Source: an uncultured Butyricimonas sp.
GTDB taxonomy: Bacteria; Bacteroidota; Bacteroidia; Bacteroidales; Marinifilaceae
Assembly: GCA_944321845.1 (NCBI GenBank)
Contig: CALUMT010000019.1
Span: forward strand, 25,996-89,995
Reading direction: 5' to 3'
Length of the DNA: 64,000 nt
Shown: piece after piece, positions 44,577-53,728 of the stretch
How the letters are laid out: every line of letters begins with the position of its first letter
Position numbering within the stretch: position 1 is the first letter of the stretch
Translations under genes and position numbers: made by a program
Notes under the pieces: model-generated
Database searches by the model: none
Told to the model about the DNA's origin: nothing
What the model saw: only the letters and a program-made list of their open reading frames with translations

Positions 44577-45734
44577 TTATTCATTGTCTGCATATACCGT
44601 GAGGGTTTTATTGTTGATCTTGCATTTGACACAGGATGCCAGTTCGATGATGCTCACTACCTTGTTGAACTCTCCGTAGCGAGGGAAGATTCCCGTGAAC
44701 GGTAATTCTTCGACACCGGAGTTTCCATAGAATACATGGATGTTGTACCAGCGTTCCAGTTCCCGGAATACATCTTTCAGCATGCAGTCTTTGAAGACGA
44801 ATGCCCCTTCCTTCCATCTGCAGATAGAGTGTGCATCCACTTGCTGGACATGTACGCCTTCTTCATCCTTGATCCATTGTTCTCCGGGATTTATGCTCAT
44901 GATTTGTCCTTGATGTTCAACGAGAACTTTCCCTTCTGCCAGGGTTATGCGATGTGCCTCTTCCGGGTAATTGCGCACATTGAATGATGTGCCTACAACC
45001 GTGATAACGGCTTCTCCCGTGTGTACCTTGAACGGGTGCAGGCTGTCCTTGGCTACCTCGAAATAGACTTCTCCTTCCACAGTCACTTCCCGTTCCCTGC
45101 CTTTGAATACTGTCGGGAAATTGATCCTTGATTCCGCGTTCAGCCATACTTTGGTCCCGTCCGCGAGAGTCAGCTTGTATTCTCCGCCTTGCGGGGTGTA
45201 TACCGTGTTCACGATACTTTTCCTTATGCTGTCCTCCTTGGCTCGTTGGTAGCTTACCTGTCCGTTCTCGATATTGATGTTTGCCGTCTCCTCGGTGAAC
45301 TGGATGGAGGTGGAGTCTTTCAGGGCCATTTTTATCCCATTCCCCAGTACGAGTACAGCTTTACTGCTTCCGGGTTTTATTTCGCTAAGCAGGTTTTGCT
45401 GCCGCGGGATGGAATTGGAATCCTTTTGTCCGGTGAAGAAACTGATGCCGATTATTATGACAATAGCCGCTGCTGCCGCCCACCAGTATGCCAGTTTTCG
45501 TTGACGTTGCTTTCGTTTCATGGCTAAGAATCTATGGAATGCTTTGTCGGAATCTATCTGCTGGTGTTCGCTCTTTTCTTTTTGCCAGTAGGCATCCTCC
45601 TGGAATGCTTCTATCATTTGCCGGTGCCGTTCGCTTTCCGCAATCCATTTCTCCACGTGTTGTTTTTCCTCCTCGTTGGCTTTCCCCGTGATATAGTGTT
45701 GAATGAACTTGCTGATTTTGTATATGTTATCCAT
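44577..45734 (-). CDS. FecR-family anti-sigma factor
   Basis: An inner-membrane anti-sigma factor of 385 residues. The cytoplasmic part (about 1-85) would hold the sigma factor. One membrane helix lies at about 83-102 (WWAAAAAIVIIIGISFFTG). The periplasmic FecR domain (about 175-270) contains TPQGGEYKLTLADGTKVWLNAES and GEVYFEVAKD. A C-terminal DUF4974-like domain ends LPFTGIFPRYGEFNKVVSIIE. It sits directly upstream of susC on the same strand. Its partner sigma gene starts 143 bases away on the opposite strand, which is not the usual tandem order. Confidence 0.93.
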   Translation of the reverse strand: MDNIYKISKFIQHYITGKANEEEKQHVEKWIAESERHRQMIEAFQEDAYWQKEKSEHQQIDSDKAFHRFLAMKRKQRQRKLAYWWAAAAAIVIIIGISFFTGQKDSNSIPRQQNLLSEIKPGSSKAVLVLGNGIKMALKDSTSIQFTEETANINIENGQVSYQRAKEDSIRKSIVNTVYTPQGGEYKLTLADGTKVWLNAESRINFPTVFKGREREVTVEGEVYFEVAKDSLHPFKVHTGEAVITVVGTSFNVRNYPEEAHRITLAEGKVLVEHQGQIMSINPGEQWIKDEEGVHVQQVDAHSICRWKEGAFVFKDCMLKDVFRELERWYNIHVFYGNSGVEELPFTGIFPRYGEFNKVVSIIELASCVKCKINNKTLTVYADNE

Positions 45735-45847
45735 TGTATGCTTTCTTTTTTTTCGATTGTATTTACTAGTAGAACAGGAAGGGTAGGGAAAAGTGTCATG
45801 GGAAAATGCAAAAAATGGCGAATATTTTTTGTTTGTTTTTCTTGTAC

Positions 45848-45855
45848 TATATTTG
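45848..45855 (+). promoter_or_regulatory. -7 promoter box for the ECF sigma gene
   Basis: TATATTTG is an exact TAnnTTTG match 22 bases before the ATG at 45877. A TTTG at 45828-45831 lies 16 bases upstream, shorter than usual. It lies in the 142-base divergent region shared with fecR, where no matching box was found for the fecR direction. Confidence 0.5.
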
Positions 45856-45876
45856 TCTCTGTTAAACAGATGTATT

Positions 45877-46512
45877 ATGGTCGAGGAAGAGTATAGTTAC
45901 AATGAATGGTTTCGACGGTTTTGTGCTGGAGATGAAGGGGCTTATAAATTCTTCTTCGAGGAATATTACCCGATATTTGTTCATTTTGCCATGAAATATC
46001 TTCACGATATGGAGGTGTGTGAGGATATTGTCCATGATGTGGTTTATGAATTTTACAGCAAGAAGCGGGTTTTCGAGAACATCAACATGATGAAATCTTT
46101 CTTCTACCTTGCCGTGAAGAACAAGTGTTTGAACTACCTGGAGCATAAAAAGGCGGAACAGAACTATCTGGAGGAATTGTCCCGGCATCAGCAAAAGGAT
46201 TTTTTCCAGGATTCAATGATCGAGGAGGAAGTGTATTTGCTCATGCACCGCACGATTCATGAATTTCCCGGCATGATGCGTTCCGTGTACGAGTTGAGCC
46301 TGGAGGGGAAATCCAACGATGAGATAGCCGAGGCCCTGGGCTTGTCCCTGGATTCCGTGAAGGGGTATAAAAAACGGGGAAAATCCATATTGAAGGATAA
46401 ATTACGTCGGCTGATGCCTTGCATTTCTCCCCATCAGGAACATCTTTTCCTGGATATATTGGGCGGAAAGCTGCATTTCCCCGGGGAAATGCTGGTATGG
46501 GAACAGGCATAA
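45877..46512 (+). CDS. ECF-type sigma factor of the Sus-like locus
   Basis: A sigma-70 family factor of 211 residues. Region 2 includes FFEEYYPIFVHFAMKYLHDMEVCEDIVHDVVYEFY, of which the segment VCEDIVHDVVYEFY is the core-binding helix. Region 4 includes VYELSLEGKSNDEIAEALGLSLDSVKGYKKRGKSIL, a helix-turn-helix. I chose ATG 45877 because upstream in-frame codons encode a hydrophobic run ahead of the promoter box. It faces away from fecR and susC, so it is not in their transcript. It is terminated by a strong hairpin shared with the rnf operon. Confidence 0.92.
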   Translation: MVEEEYSYNEWFRRFCAGDEGAYKFFFEEYYPIFVHFAMKYLHDMEVCEDIVHDVVYEFYSKKRVFENINMMKSFFYLAVKNKCLNYLEHKKAEQNYLEELSRHQQKDFFQDSMIEEEVYLLMHRTIHEFPGMMRSVYELSLEGKSNDEIAEALGLSLDSVKGYKKRGKSILKDKLRRLMPCISPHQEHLFLDILGGKLHFPGEMLVWEQA

Positions 46513-46541
46513 AAAAAGCGTCTCCGGGAGACGCTTTTTTT
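46511..46541. terminator. Bidirectional terminator between the sigma gene and rnfA
   Basis: AAAAAAAGCGTCTC (46511-46524) pairs perfectly with 46528-46541 around CGG. Its left end overlaps the sigma stop codon and both sides end in seven A or T, serving the convergent transcripts. Confidence 0.92.
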
Positions 46542-46560
46542 GTATCGTGGCGAACGTGTG

Positions 46561-47133
46561 TCACACGATACCGGAGAATCCCATGAAGGCCATGGCCAGC
46601 AATCCGGCCGTGATGAGGGCGATAGGGGTTCCTTTCATACCCTTGGGGATGGAGGTCAGGGCCAATTGCTCCCGGATACCCGCGAATATCGTCAGTGCCA
46701 ATCCGAAACCGATGGCCGTGGAGGCAGCGAAAACCAAAGACTCCAGCAGATTGTAATCTTTCTGGATGACCATGATGGCCACACCCAGCACCGTACAGTT
46801 CGTGGTGATCAACGGCAGGAAGACTCCCAATGCCTGGTAAAGCGAGGGGCTCACTTTCTTCAGGATGATTTCCACCATCTGCACGAGGGCGGCGATAATC
46901 AGGATAAAGGTGATGGTCTGCATAAAACCGATCTGGAGCGGGTCCAGCACGGTCTTCTGCACGATGAAGGTCACCAGCGTGGCCAGAATCATCACGAAAG
47001 TCACCGCTCCGGTCATACCCAGGGCCGTCGGTACGCTTTTCGACACGCCGAGGAAGGGACAGATTCCCAGAAACTGCGCCAACACGATATTGTTGACGAA
47101 CACGGCGGCTATAAATATAAATACGTATTCCAT
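46561..47133 (-). CDS. rnfA: Rnf electron-transport complex subunit A
   Basis: Integral membrane subunit (190 residues, six hydrophobic segments) of the Rnf complex, which passes electrons between ferredoxin and NAD while pumping ions. It shares the family opening VNNIVLAQFLGICPFLGVSKSV, with the membrane-embedded cysteine in GICPFLG, and NCTVLGVAIMV in the second half. RnfA and RnfE are inverted paralogues that together hold an iron-sulphur site. It is the last gene of the operon, 31 bases after rnfE, and is followed by a bidirectional terminator. Confidence 0.95.
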   Translation of the reverse strand: MEYVFIFIAAVFVNNIVLAQFLGICPFLGVSKSVPTALGMTGAVTFVMILATLVTFIVQKTVLDPLQIGFMQTITFILIIAALVQMVEIILKKVSPSLYQALGVFLPLITTNCTVLGVAIMVIQKDYNLLESLVFAASTAIGFGLALTIFAGIREQLALTSIPKGMKGTPIALITAGLLAMAFMGFSGIV

Positions 47134-47164
47134 ACTGTTTCCTTTTTATGATGAATGCACTTGT

Positions 47165-47752
47165 TTAATTGGTTCTTCTGAGATGATTGATCAGGGCGAT
47201 CAGGTATCCCAGCACGATGAAGGCTCCCGGGGCGAGCACGAAGGCCAGCATCCCGTAATTGTCGCTGTATATCGGGATATTGAAGAATTTCCCGCTCCCG
47301 AGCAATTCCCGGATACCCCCGAGGAGAGTCAGGGCCATCGAGAATCCCAGGCCGATACCCAGTCCGTCCAGCATGGAGGGAATGGCCTTGTTCTTGGAGG
47401 CGAAAGCTTCCGCGCGTCCCAGCACGATACAGTTCACCACGATCAAGGGAATGAACAGTCCCAGCGACTCGTGCAGCGGGGCCATATAAGCGGCCATACT
47501 CATATCCACCACGGTAACGAAGGCGGCGATGATAACGATAAATCCCGGGATACGTATCTTGTCAGGAATCAGATTTGCCACGAGCGAAATCGCCAGGTTC
47601 GATAGCGTCAGCACGAAAGTCGTCGCCAGTCCCATTCCCAGGCCGTTGATAGCGGAGGTCGTTACCCCCAGCGTGGGACACATACCCAGCAACAGCACGA
47701 AAGTCGGGTTTTCCTTGAAGAAACCTTTGCTGAAATTTTGCCAATTATTCAT
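47165..47752 (-). CDS. rnfE: Rnf electron-transport complex subunit E
   Basis: Integral membrane subunit of 195 residues, paralogous to RnfA. It has the motif KENPTFVLLLGMCPTLGVTTSA with the membrane cysteine, and the second cysteine-bearing NCIVLGRAEAFA. Six hydrophobic segments can be traced. It follows rnfG by 22 bases. The RnfG-E-A order matches the gammaproteobacterial and Bacteroidales rnf/nqr-like arrangement. Confidence 0.95.
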   Translation of the reverse strand: MNNWQNFSKGFFKENPTFVLLLGMCPTLGVTTSAINGLGMGLATTFVLTLSNLAISLVANLIPDKIRIPGFIVIIAAFVTVVDMSMAAYMAPLHESLGLFIPLIVVNCIVLGRAEAFASKNKAIPSMLDGLGIGLGFSMALTLLGGIRELLGSGKFFNIPIYSDNYGMLAFVLAPGAFIVLGYLIALINHLRRTN

Positions 47753-47774
47753 ATTGTCGAATTTTCCGTTTGTT

Positions 47775-48359
47775 CTACTTCTGTTTGTCTGCTAAAGCCT
47801 TGGCGGCCCGGTTCACGGCATCCAGGAATGCCCTCGAGGAAATGGTGGCTGCCGTGATGGCATCCACGTCCCCTCCGTCCTTGCTCACGCTCAGTCCTGT
47901 TGTTCCGGGGGTCTTTCCGGTGATGTCGCCCTTGCTTCCCTTCGTGAACCAGACATCCATCTTGGAGCCTAGTCCCGGGGTTTCCTTGTGCTCGAGCACG
48001 GAATAATTGTACACGCTTCCGTCCGGGTTGAAACCGACCATGATGGACACGAATCCGCTGAAGCCGTTATTCGTGTAGGTCTTCACGGCCGTCCCCACCG
48101 GCTGTCCGTTCTTCGTGGCGGGGAAGAACACCAGCTCTCCGCCGTCGGGCATACGCACCGTATCGGCTTCCGCCATCGGGTCATTGTCGAATTCTGCCAC
48201 CACCTGACGGATGGCTTCTACCTGCTTGTTCTGTTTGGCCAGCGCTATTTTGTCTGCCGTGAAGGCGTTCACCACGCCCACGGCTGCCGAGGCCACGAAG
48301 GTCACCGCGAACAGCACCAGCACCATATTCTTGAAATTGGATTCTAATTTCTTTCCCAT
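47775..48359 (-). CDS. rnfG: Rnf electron-transport complex subunit G (flavoprotein)
   Basis: A periplasm-facing flavoprotein subunit of 194 residues with one N-terminal membrane helix (about 12-30, MVLVLFAVTFVASAAVGVV). The covalent FMN attachment motif is DAITAATISS near residue 167, where the second Thr is the expected flavin acceptor. The region YNYSVLEHKETPGLGSKMD is the usual RnfG signature. It is 24 bases after rnfD. Confidence 0.95.
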   Translation of the reverse strand: MGKKLESNFKNMVLVLFAVTFVASAAVGVVNAFTADKIALAKQNKQVEAIRQVVAEFDNDPMAEADTVRMPDGGELVFFPATKNGQPVGTAVKTYTNNGFSGFVSIMVGFNPDGSVYNYSVLEHKETPGLGSKMDVWFTKGSKGDITGKTPGTTGLSVSKDGGDVDAITAATISSRAFLDAVNRAAKALADKQK

Positions 48360-48383
48360 TGCTACATGTTTTAGAGTGGTGAC

Positions 48384-49406
48384 TTAAAAGCGTTTCGGTT
48401 TGCAGTACCGGTTGATCAGCGGCGTGAAGCCGTTCATGATCAGGATGGCGAAGGACATTCCCTCCGGGTAAGCCCCGAACACGCGGATAATCACGGTCAG
48501 CAACCCGATACCCACACCGTAGATCCACATACCCTTGTGACTCATGGGCGAGGTCACGTAATCCGTGGCCATGAAGATGGCTCCCAGCATCAATCCGCCC
48601 GAGAACAGGTGGAAAAGCGGTCCGGCGAACTGTTCCGGATCAGCCAGGTTCAGGATACCGCTGAACACGATAACCGTTGCGAAAATCGCCACGGGAATAT
48701 GCCAGGTGATAATCCGGCGGATAAGCATATAGGCGAATCCAAGCAGCAGGGCGATGGCGGCCACCTCCCCGAGGCTTCCCCCGATGTTACCGTAAATCAT
48801 GTCCGACATGGAAATCCCCTGCGAGGAGAGAATCTCGCTCATCGTCCGCGGGGCCTGTTCGGCCATGGCGGTGGCGCTGGAAGCGGCATCCGCTTCACTT
48901 TCGGCCATGGCGGCCTTCAATATGGCCAACGGGGTGGCTCCCGTCACGGCATCCGTCGTGGCGAATCCCTGCGGGGTAGGCCATGTGGTCATTTGCACGG
49001 GGAAGGAAATCAACAGGAATACCCGTCCGACCAGGGCCGGGTTGAAGATGTTGTTCCCCAGTCCGCCGAAACTCATCTTGGCAACCCCGATGGCAACCAG
49101 GGCACCGATGACTACAATCCACAGGGGAATGCTCACCGGCAGGTTGAATGCCAGCAATACTCCCGTGATCATGGCGGAACCGTCCCATATCGTGGGCTTT
49201 TGCCGCAGCAGGTATTTCTGGATGAGGTACTCGAAAATCAGGCAGGCTGCCACCGAGACGGCAGTCACGGTAATGGCTCCCCAGCCGAAGAACACGACGG
49301 AACAGATAAAGGCCGGCACGAGGGCAATCAGCACCCCGTACATGTTCTTTTCTATCGAATCCCCGCCGTGCACGTGGGGAGAAAGTGATATGGTTAATTT
49401 GCTCAT
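48384..49406 (-). CDS. rnfD: Rnf electron-transport complex subunit D
   Basis: Integral membrane flavoprotein subunit of 340 residues, NqrB-like, with many hydrophobic segments. The covalent FMN motif appears as VTGATPLAI (Thr in TGAT). Other landmarks are WGAITVTAVSVAACLIFEYL, DGSAMITGVLLAFNLP, FNPALVGRVFLLISFP and GAIFMATDYVTSPMSHKG. A stretch of Ala/Ser/Glu (about 165-190) is an insert typical of some members. It is 21 bases after rnfC. Confidence 0.95.
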   Translation of the reverse strand: MSKLTISLSPHVHGGDSIEKNMYGVLIALVPAFICSVVFFGWGAITVTAVSVAACLIFEYLIQKYLLRQKPTIWDGSAMITGVLLAFNLPVSIPLWIVVIGALVAIGVAKMSFGGLGNNIFNPALVGRVFLLISFPVQMTTWPTPQGFATTDAVTGATPLAILKAAMAESEADAASSATAMAEQAPRTMSEILSSQGISMSDMIYGNIGGSLGEVAAIALLLGFAYMLIRRIITWHIPVAIFATVIVFSGILNLADPEQFAGPLFHLFSGGLMLGAIFMATDYVTSPMSHKGMWIYGVGIGLLTVIIRVFGAYPEGMSFAILIMNGFTPLINRYCKPKRF

Positions 49407-49427
49407 ACAACAATCTGTTTTTAGCGG

Positions 49428-50768
49428 TTAGTTTTTGGCGGCCTTACGGGCGCGTATCATTTGTCCGGTTCTGTTCTTGCCCAGGCGTATCAGGTCCAGC
49501 AGCGGACGATGGGCGGGGCAGGTATACATGCACGAGCCGCACTCGATGCAGTCCATCACGTGTTCCTCCTCGAGGGCTTCCAGCATGTTCTCCCCGGCCA
49601 GTAGCATCAGGTGGTAGGGTTCCAGGCCCATGGGGCATACGTCCACGCACTTCCCGCAGCGGATACAGTTCCGGTAGGGGAGACGTTGCGACTCGCTTTC
49701 CGGCATCAGCAGCACCCCGCTCGTGCCTTTCGTCACGGCGATATCGGTACTTGTCACGGCCTTACCCATCATGGGACCGCCGCTGATCACCTTGCCCGTG
49801 TCCTCCGGCATACCCCCGGCGGCCTCGATCAGTCTGGCAATGGGAGTCCCGATACGGCACAGGTAATTCCCCGGTTTCTTCACCGACTTTCCGGTCACGG
49901 TCACCACCCGTTCCACGAGCGGTTTATGCTTCATCACGGCCTCGTACACGGCGTACACCGTACCCACGTTCTGCACCACCGCCCCGACGGCGATAGGCAG
50001 TCCTCCCGATGGTACGGACTTCCCGGTAACGGCCTTGATCAATTGTTTTTCACCTCCTTGCGGGTATTTCACCTTCAGCGGGCATACTTCCACCCCGGGA
50101 ATCCCGGCGGCCAGTTGCTTCAGGTGGGTGATGGCATCCGGCTTGTTGTTCTCGATGCCGATAACGGCCCGTTCCACCCCGAGCGCCCGTTTGATGAGCT
50201 GTATTCCGGTCATCAGTTCCTCGCCGTGTTCCAGCATCAGGCGGTGGTCAGCCGTCAGGTAAGGTTCGCATTCCACGCCGTTCACGATCAGCACCTCGGC
50301 CTTGTTTCCCGGAGGGGGAGACAGTTTTACCTGCGTGGGGAAGGTGGCCCCACCCATACCGACAATACCGGCCGCGTTGATGGCCTTGATGATTTCCTCC
50401 TTCGTGTAGTCGGACGGTTGTTTCTTCTCGGCTTCTTGCAGAATGGATTCCTCCCATTCGTCTCCTTCCACCTGGATGATCACCGATGGCCGGGGATAAC
50501 CGCTGGCGTCCGTCACCGCCTCGATATTCACCACCGTTCCCGAAACGGAACTATGAATGTTGGCAGAAATAAAACCGGCTGCCTGTCCGATGACCTGTCC
50601 GGCCTTCACGTGGTCACCCTTCTTCACGGTGGGGACAGCGGGGGCCCCTATATGTTGGGACAGCGGAATAATCACTTGCTCCGGCAACGGCAGCGTGACG
50701 ATCGCTTCTCCCGCCGACAGCTTATTCTCTGGTGGATGCACACCCCCTATTTTGAAAGTCTTGAGCAC
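49428..50768 (-). CDS. rnfC: Rnf electron-transport complex subunit C
   Basis: Peripheral subunit of 446 residues that carries NADH/flavin binding and two 4Fe-4S clusters and is the likely NAD site of the complex. The opening GGVHPPENKLSAGEAI is the family start. The NAD/flavin region contains GIVGMGGATFPTQVKL and EPYLTADHRLMLEH. The iron-sulphur ligands are in CIRCGKCVDVCPMGL and CIECGSCMYTCPAHR. It starts with GTG at 50768; no in-frame ATG lies nearby upstream. It is 49 bases after rnfB. Confidence 0.95.
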   Translation of the reverse strand: MLKTFKIGGVHPPENKLSAGEAIVTLPLPEQVIIPLSQHIGAPAVPTVKKGDHVKAGQVIGQAAGFISANIHSSVSGTVVNIEAVTDASGYPRPSVIIQVEGDEWEESILQEAEKKQPSDYTKEEIIKAINAAGIVGMGGATFPTQVKLSPPPGNKAEVLIVNGVECEPYLTADHRLMLEHGEELMTGIQLIKRALGVERAVIGIENNKPDAITHLKQLAAGIPGVEVCPLKVKYPQGGEKQLIKAVTGKSVPSGGLPIAVGAVVQNVGTVYAVYEAVMKHKPLVERVVTVTGKSVKKPGNYLCRIGTPIARLIEAAGGMPEDTGKVISGGPMMGKAVTSTDIAVTKGTSGVLLMPESESQRLPYRNCIRCGKCVDVCPMGLEPYHLMLLAGENMLEALEEEHVMDCIECGSCMYTCPAHRPLLDLIRLGKNRTGQMIRARKAAKN

Positions 50769-50817
50769 TGTATTAAAGTTTTAAGGTTTATATGTTACTA
50801 TCTCGTAAAGTATCTCG

Positions 50818-51681
50818 TTAAGCCTTTTCCGTGGCTGGGGCAGTTTCCTCTTCCGTGATTTTCCGCGGCGGGAAATTCACCTCGTGTATGGCATGCGTCG
50901 GGCACGCGCTCACACACTTCCGGCACAACCGGCATTGGTTGTAGTTGATGTAGGCGAGGTTGTTCTCCACCGTGATGGCCCCGAACGGGCATTCCTTGGC
51001 GCATTTCCCGCATCCGATACAGGCTGCGCTGCATGCTTTGCGGGCCACGGCCCCCTTGTCCTTGTTCACGCAGGAAACGAACACCCTCCGGTTCTTCGGT
51101 CCCTTGTTGCGCATCTCGATGATACCCCGTGGGCAAGCTTTCGCGCAGGCTCCGCAGGCCACGCACTTGTCCTCGTCCACCACCGGCAGCCCGTTCTCGT
51201 CCATGTGTATGGCGTCGAACTGACAGGCCTTCACGCAGTCCCCGCAACCGAGACAACCGTACGCGCAATCCGTTTCACCGCGGTAGAGCGAATGCTCGAT
51301 GGCGCATGACGGGTATCCGTCGTAATGGTTGGTGCGCTGGCGGTGTTCGCAGGTTCCGTTGCAACGAACCACGGCGACCTTCGGCGTTTGTGCCGTGGCC
51401 TCCAACCCCAGTGCCGAGGCGACCTTTGCCATCGTTTCCGCACCCCCTACCGGGCAGAACAATCCCTCCAGCGAGGGAGCCTTCACCGTGGCCTCCGCGA
51501 ATCCCCGGCATCCCGGTTTTCCGCATCCGCCGCAATTTGCCCCGGGCAACAGCCCTTCCACGATATCAATGCGCGGGTCTTCCTCCACTTTGAATTTTTG
51601 TGCCACGAGATACAGGATCACGGCCGAAACCACACCGATGGCACATAATGAAATGATTGTGAGAAGAATGGTTGTACTCAT
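50818..51681 (-). CDS. rnfB: Rnf electron-transport complex subunit B (ferredoxin-type)
   Basis: Iron-sulphur subunit of 287 residues that receives electrons from ferredoxin. An N-terminal membrane anchor (TIISLCAIGVVSAVILYLVAQ, about 8-28) is followed by the 4Fe-4S domain with GANCGGCGKPGCRGFAEA. Later come the cysteine-rich CAYGCLGCGDCVKACQFDAI, CVACGACAKACPRGII, CIGCGKCAKECPFGAI and CRLCRKCVSACPTHAI sets, giving several ferredoxin-like clusters. More clusters than in the gammaproteobacterial RnfB are present, as in other Bacteroidales. It is 60 bases after the RseC-like gene. Confidence 0.95.
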   Translation of the reverse strand: MSTTILLTIISLCAIGVVSAVILYLVAQKFKVEEDPRIDIVEGLLPGANCGGCGKPGCRGFAEATVKAPSLEGLFCPVGGAETMAKVASALGLEATAQTPKVAVVRCNGTCEHRQRTNHYDGYPSCAIEHSLYRGETDCAYGCLGCGDCVKACQFDAIHMDENGLPVVDEDKCVACGACAKACPRGIIEMRNKGPKNRRVFVSCVNKDKGAVARKACSAACIGCGKCAKECPFGAITVENNLAYINYNQCRLCRKCVSACPTHAIHEVNFPPRKITEEETAPATEKA

Positions 51682-51741
51682 AAATAGCCTATTTGTTTTG
51701 TCTGTTTGTTATAAAAACTGCTCGTAAAGTTATATTTTTTT

Positions 51742-52164
51742 CTAAAATTGTGGTATTTTGATTTCAAATTTTATTTTTTTCGAAAAAAAACTTCGAAATT
51801 GATATAGTGTGAAGAAATAAACAGCCGTGATAACCAGTGCCCCGCATGCCGCGGCGAGTTCCCCGGCCCCGCTCACCAGCAACGCGGCCACGCTTCCCAG
51901 CAGCACCACTGACGGTATCACGTAGGCCATCATCACGGACAGCATCGCGTTCCGCATCCCGGCCACCACCCGCACCCGGTCCCCCGTCTTCACGGGAAAA
52001 TCCGGCACGGCTGTCCTGATTTCCTTGTTTTTCATTTCCGAAATTCCGCATGCTCCCTTGGCATGGCAGGCCGAGCATGCCGACCGGCTCACGATCATCA
52101 CGCTCACTTCATCTCCCTCGACCCGGGTCACCACCCCCTCATGTTCAATCGTCTTGCTTTCCAT
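51742..52164 (-). CDS. RseC/MucC-like protein heading the rnf operon
   Basis: A 140-residue membrane protein of the RseC/MucC (SoxR-reducing system) family. It has the four-Cys-type motif VSRSACSACHAKGACG (about 26-41) and two membrane helices (about 75-95 and 103-122). The family motif suggests a redox-active metal site, and the family is commonly found ahead of rnf in Bacteroidales, where it may help maturation or redox sensing. The promoter box at 52198-52205 would give a leader of about 27 bases. Role inferred from context. Confidence 0.88.
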   Translation of the reverse strand: MESKTIEHEGVVTRVEGDEVSVMIVSRSACSACHAKGACGISEMKNKEIRTAVPDFPVKTGDRVRVVAGMRNAMLSVMMAYVIPSVVLLGSVAALLVSGAGELAAACGALVITAVYFFTLYQFRSFFSKKIKFEIKIPQF

Positions 52165-52197
52165 AGATTACAGGTACATAAATTCGATCAGTATCCC

Positions 52198-52205
52198 CAA
52201 ATATA
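52198..52205 (-). promoter_or_regulatory. -7 promoter box for the rseC-rnf operon
   Basis: The minus strand reads TATATTTG, an exact TAnnTTTG match, 34 bases before the RseC-like start codon. The expected -33 position reads GAAA rather than TTTG. Confidence 0.55.
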
Positions 52206-52318
52206 AGAGTTTAATTTTTTTCTTCTTTCGGATGGGTGTTTGAAATTGCACAATTTAGTTCAATTCTAAATAAAGAAAGGCTAAAGAGAGCCTCCCCTGT
52301 TAGCGGTGGGGGCAAGAC

Positions 52319-52354
52319 AAAAAGAGAGCGGCCGAAAACTTCTGGCCGCCCTCT
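52319..52354 (-). terminator. Rho-independent terminator after der
   Basis: The arms 52324-52333 and 52344-52353 (core GCGGCC/GGCCGC) pair with one mismatch. On the minus strand this is followed by five T. It separates der from the rnf operon. Confidence 0.75.
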
Positions 52355-52382
52355 CCAGCTATATGCTGTAGCGATTATTATG

Positions 52383-53690
52383 TCATTTCTTGCGCATGAA
52401 AATCTGTATCGGGGTCCCCCGGAAATCCCAGTGTTCGCGGATTTTGTTCTCCAGGAACCGCTTGTAGGGCTCCTTCACGTACTGCGGCAGATTGCAGTAG
52501 AAAGCGAAACAGGGTATAGCCGTCGGCAACTGGGTCACGTACTTGATGCGCACGTACTTTCCTTTCAGGCTGGGTGGGGGATAGTTCTCGATTTCCTCCA
52601 GCATCACGTTGTTCAGTTCCGAGGTCTTCACCTTGCGGTTCCGGTTCTCGTACGCCTGTATGGCGGCTTCCAGCGCCTTCAGCAGGCGTTGTTTCGTGAG
52701 TGCCGAGGTGAACACGATTTCCACGTCGTTGAACGGGGCGATTTTCGCCCGCAATTCCTTTTCATAATTGATGAGCGTCTTGTTGTCCTTCTCCACCAGG
52801 TCCCACTTGTTCACCAGGATCACCACACCTTTATTATTCCGCTCGATAAGGTGGAAAATGGACAGGTCCTGGGCTTCCATGCCCCGGGTGGCGTCGATCA
52901 GCAGCATGCACACGTCGCAATCCTCGATGGCACGCACGGAACGCATCACGGAATAGAACTCCACGTCCTCGTTCACCTTCGCCTTCTTGCGCAGTCCGGC
53001 GGTATCCACCAGCATGAAATCATGCCCGAAGCGGTTGTAGCGGGTGGTCAGGCTGTCGCGGGTTGTCCCGGCGATATCCGTCACGATATTGCGTTCCTCC
53101 CCGATAAGGGCGTTGATGGTGGAGGATTTCCCCACGTTGGGTCGTCCCACGATGGCGATTCTCGGCAGGTGGTCCGTGTTCTCCACGGTATCCGTCGTGA
53201 AATGGCTCACCACCTTGTCCAGCAAGTCCCCGGTTCCCGAGCCGTTGATGGAGGAAATCGGGAAAATCTCCTCGCCCACGCCCAGCCGGTAAAACTCGTG
53301 CGAGTCGTACAGGCGTTGCGAGTTGTCCACCTTGTTCACCACCACGTACACGGGCTTCGTCACCCGCCGCAGCACCTTGGCGAAATTCTGGTCCAGGTCA
53401 GTGATACCCAGTTCCACGTCGCACACGAACAGGATTACGTCTGCCTCGTCCATGGCCAGCAGCACCTGCTTATTGATCTCCTCCTCGAAAATATCATCGC
53501 TGTTCGACACGTATCCTCCCGTGTCGATCACCGAAAACTCCTTCCCGTTCCAGAACGATTTCCCGTAATTCCGGTCGCGCGTCACCCCGCTTTCCTCGTT
53601 CACGATGGCCTGTCTTCCCCCGACCAGTCGGTTGAACAGCGTGGACTTTCCCACGTTCGGCCGTCCTACAATTGCCACTATATTACTCAT
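52383..53690 (-). CDS. der: Ribosome-assembly GTPase Der (EngA)
   Basis: A double-GTPase protein of 435 residues needed for 50S subunit maturation. The first G domain has [14 protein letters not shown] and NKVD; the second has [22 protein letters not shown] and NKWDLV. A C-terminal KH-like domain (about 350-435) ends [13 protein letters not shown]. Between the domains the [13 protein letters not shown] segment is preserved. It is followed on the minus strand by a terminator; era is 38 bases upstream on the same strand and is probably cotranscribed. Confidence 0.97.
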   Translation of the reverse strand: MSNIVAIVGRPNVGKSTLFNRLVGGRQAIVNEESGVTRDRNYGKSFWNGKEFSVIDTGGYVSNSDDIFEEEINKQVLLAMDEADVILFVCDVELGITDLDQNFAKVLRRVTKPVYVVVNKVDNSQRLYDSHEFYRLGVGEEIFPISSINGSGTGDLLDKVVSHFTTDTVENTDHLPRIAIVGRPNVGKSSTINALIGEERNIVTDIAGTTRDSLTTRYNRFGHDFMLVDTAGLRKKAKVNEDVEFYSVMRSVRAIEDCDVCMLLIDATRGMEAQDLSIFHLIERNNKGVVILVNKWDLVEKDNKTLINYEKELRAKIAPFNDVEIVFTSALTKQRLLKALEAAIQAYENRNRKVKTSELNNVMLEEIENYPPPSLKGKYVRIKYVTQLPTAIPCFAFYCNLPQYVKEPYKRFLENKIREHWDFRGTPIQIFMRKK

Positions 53691-53728
53691 CCGTTGAATA
53701 CATTTTAAAAATTATCAATAGAATCACA

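Noticed and set aside
52236-53708. 490-residue open frame opposite der
   Set aside because: Der is unmistakable on the other strand; this frame is a His/Val/Leu-rich shadow.
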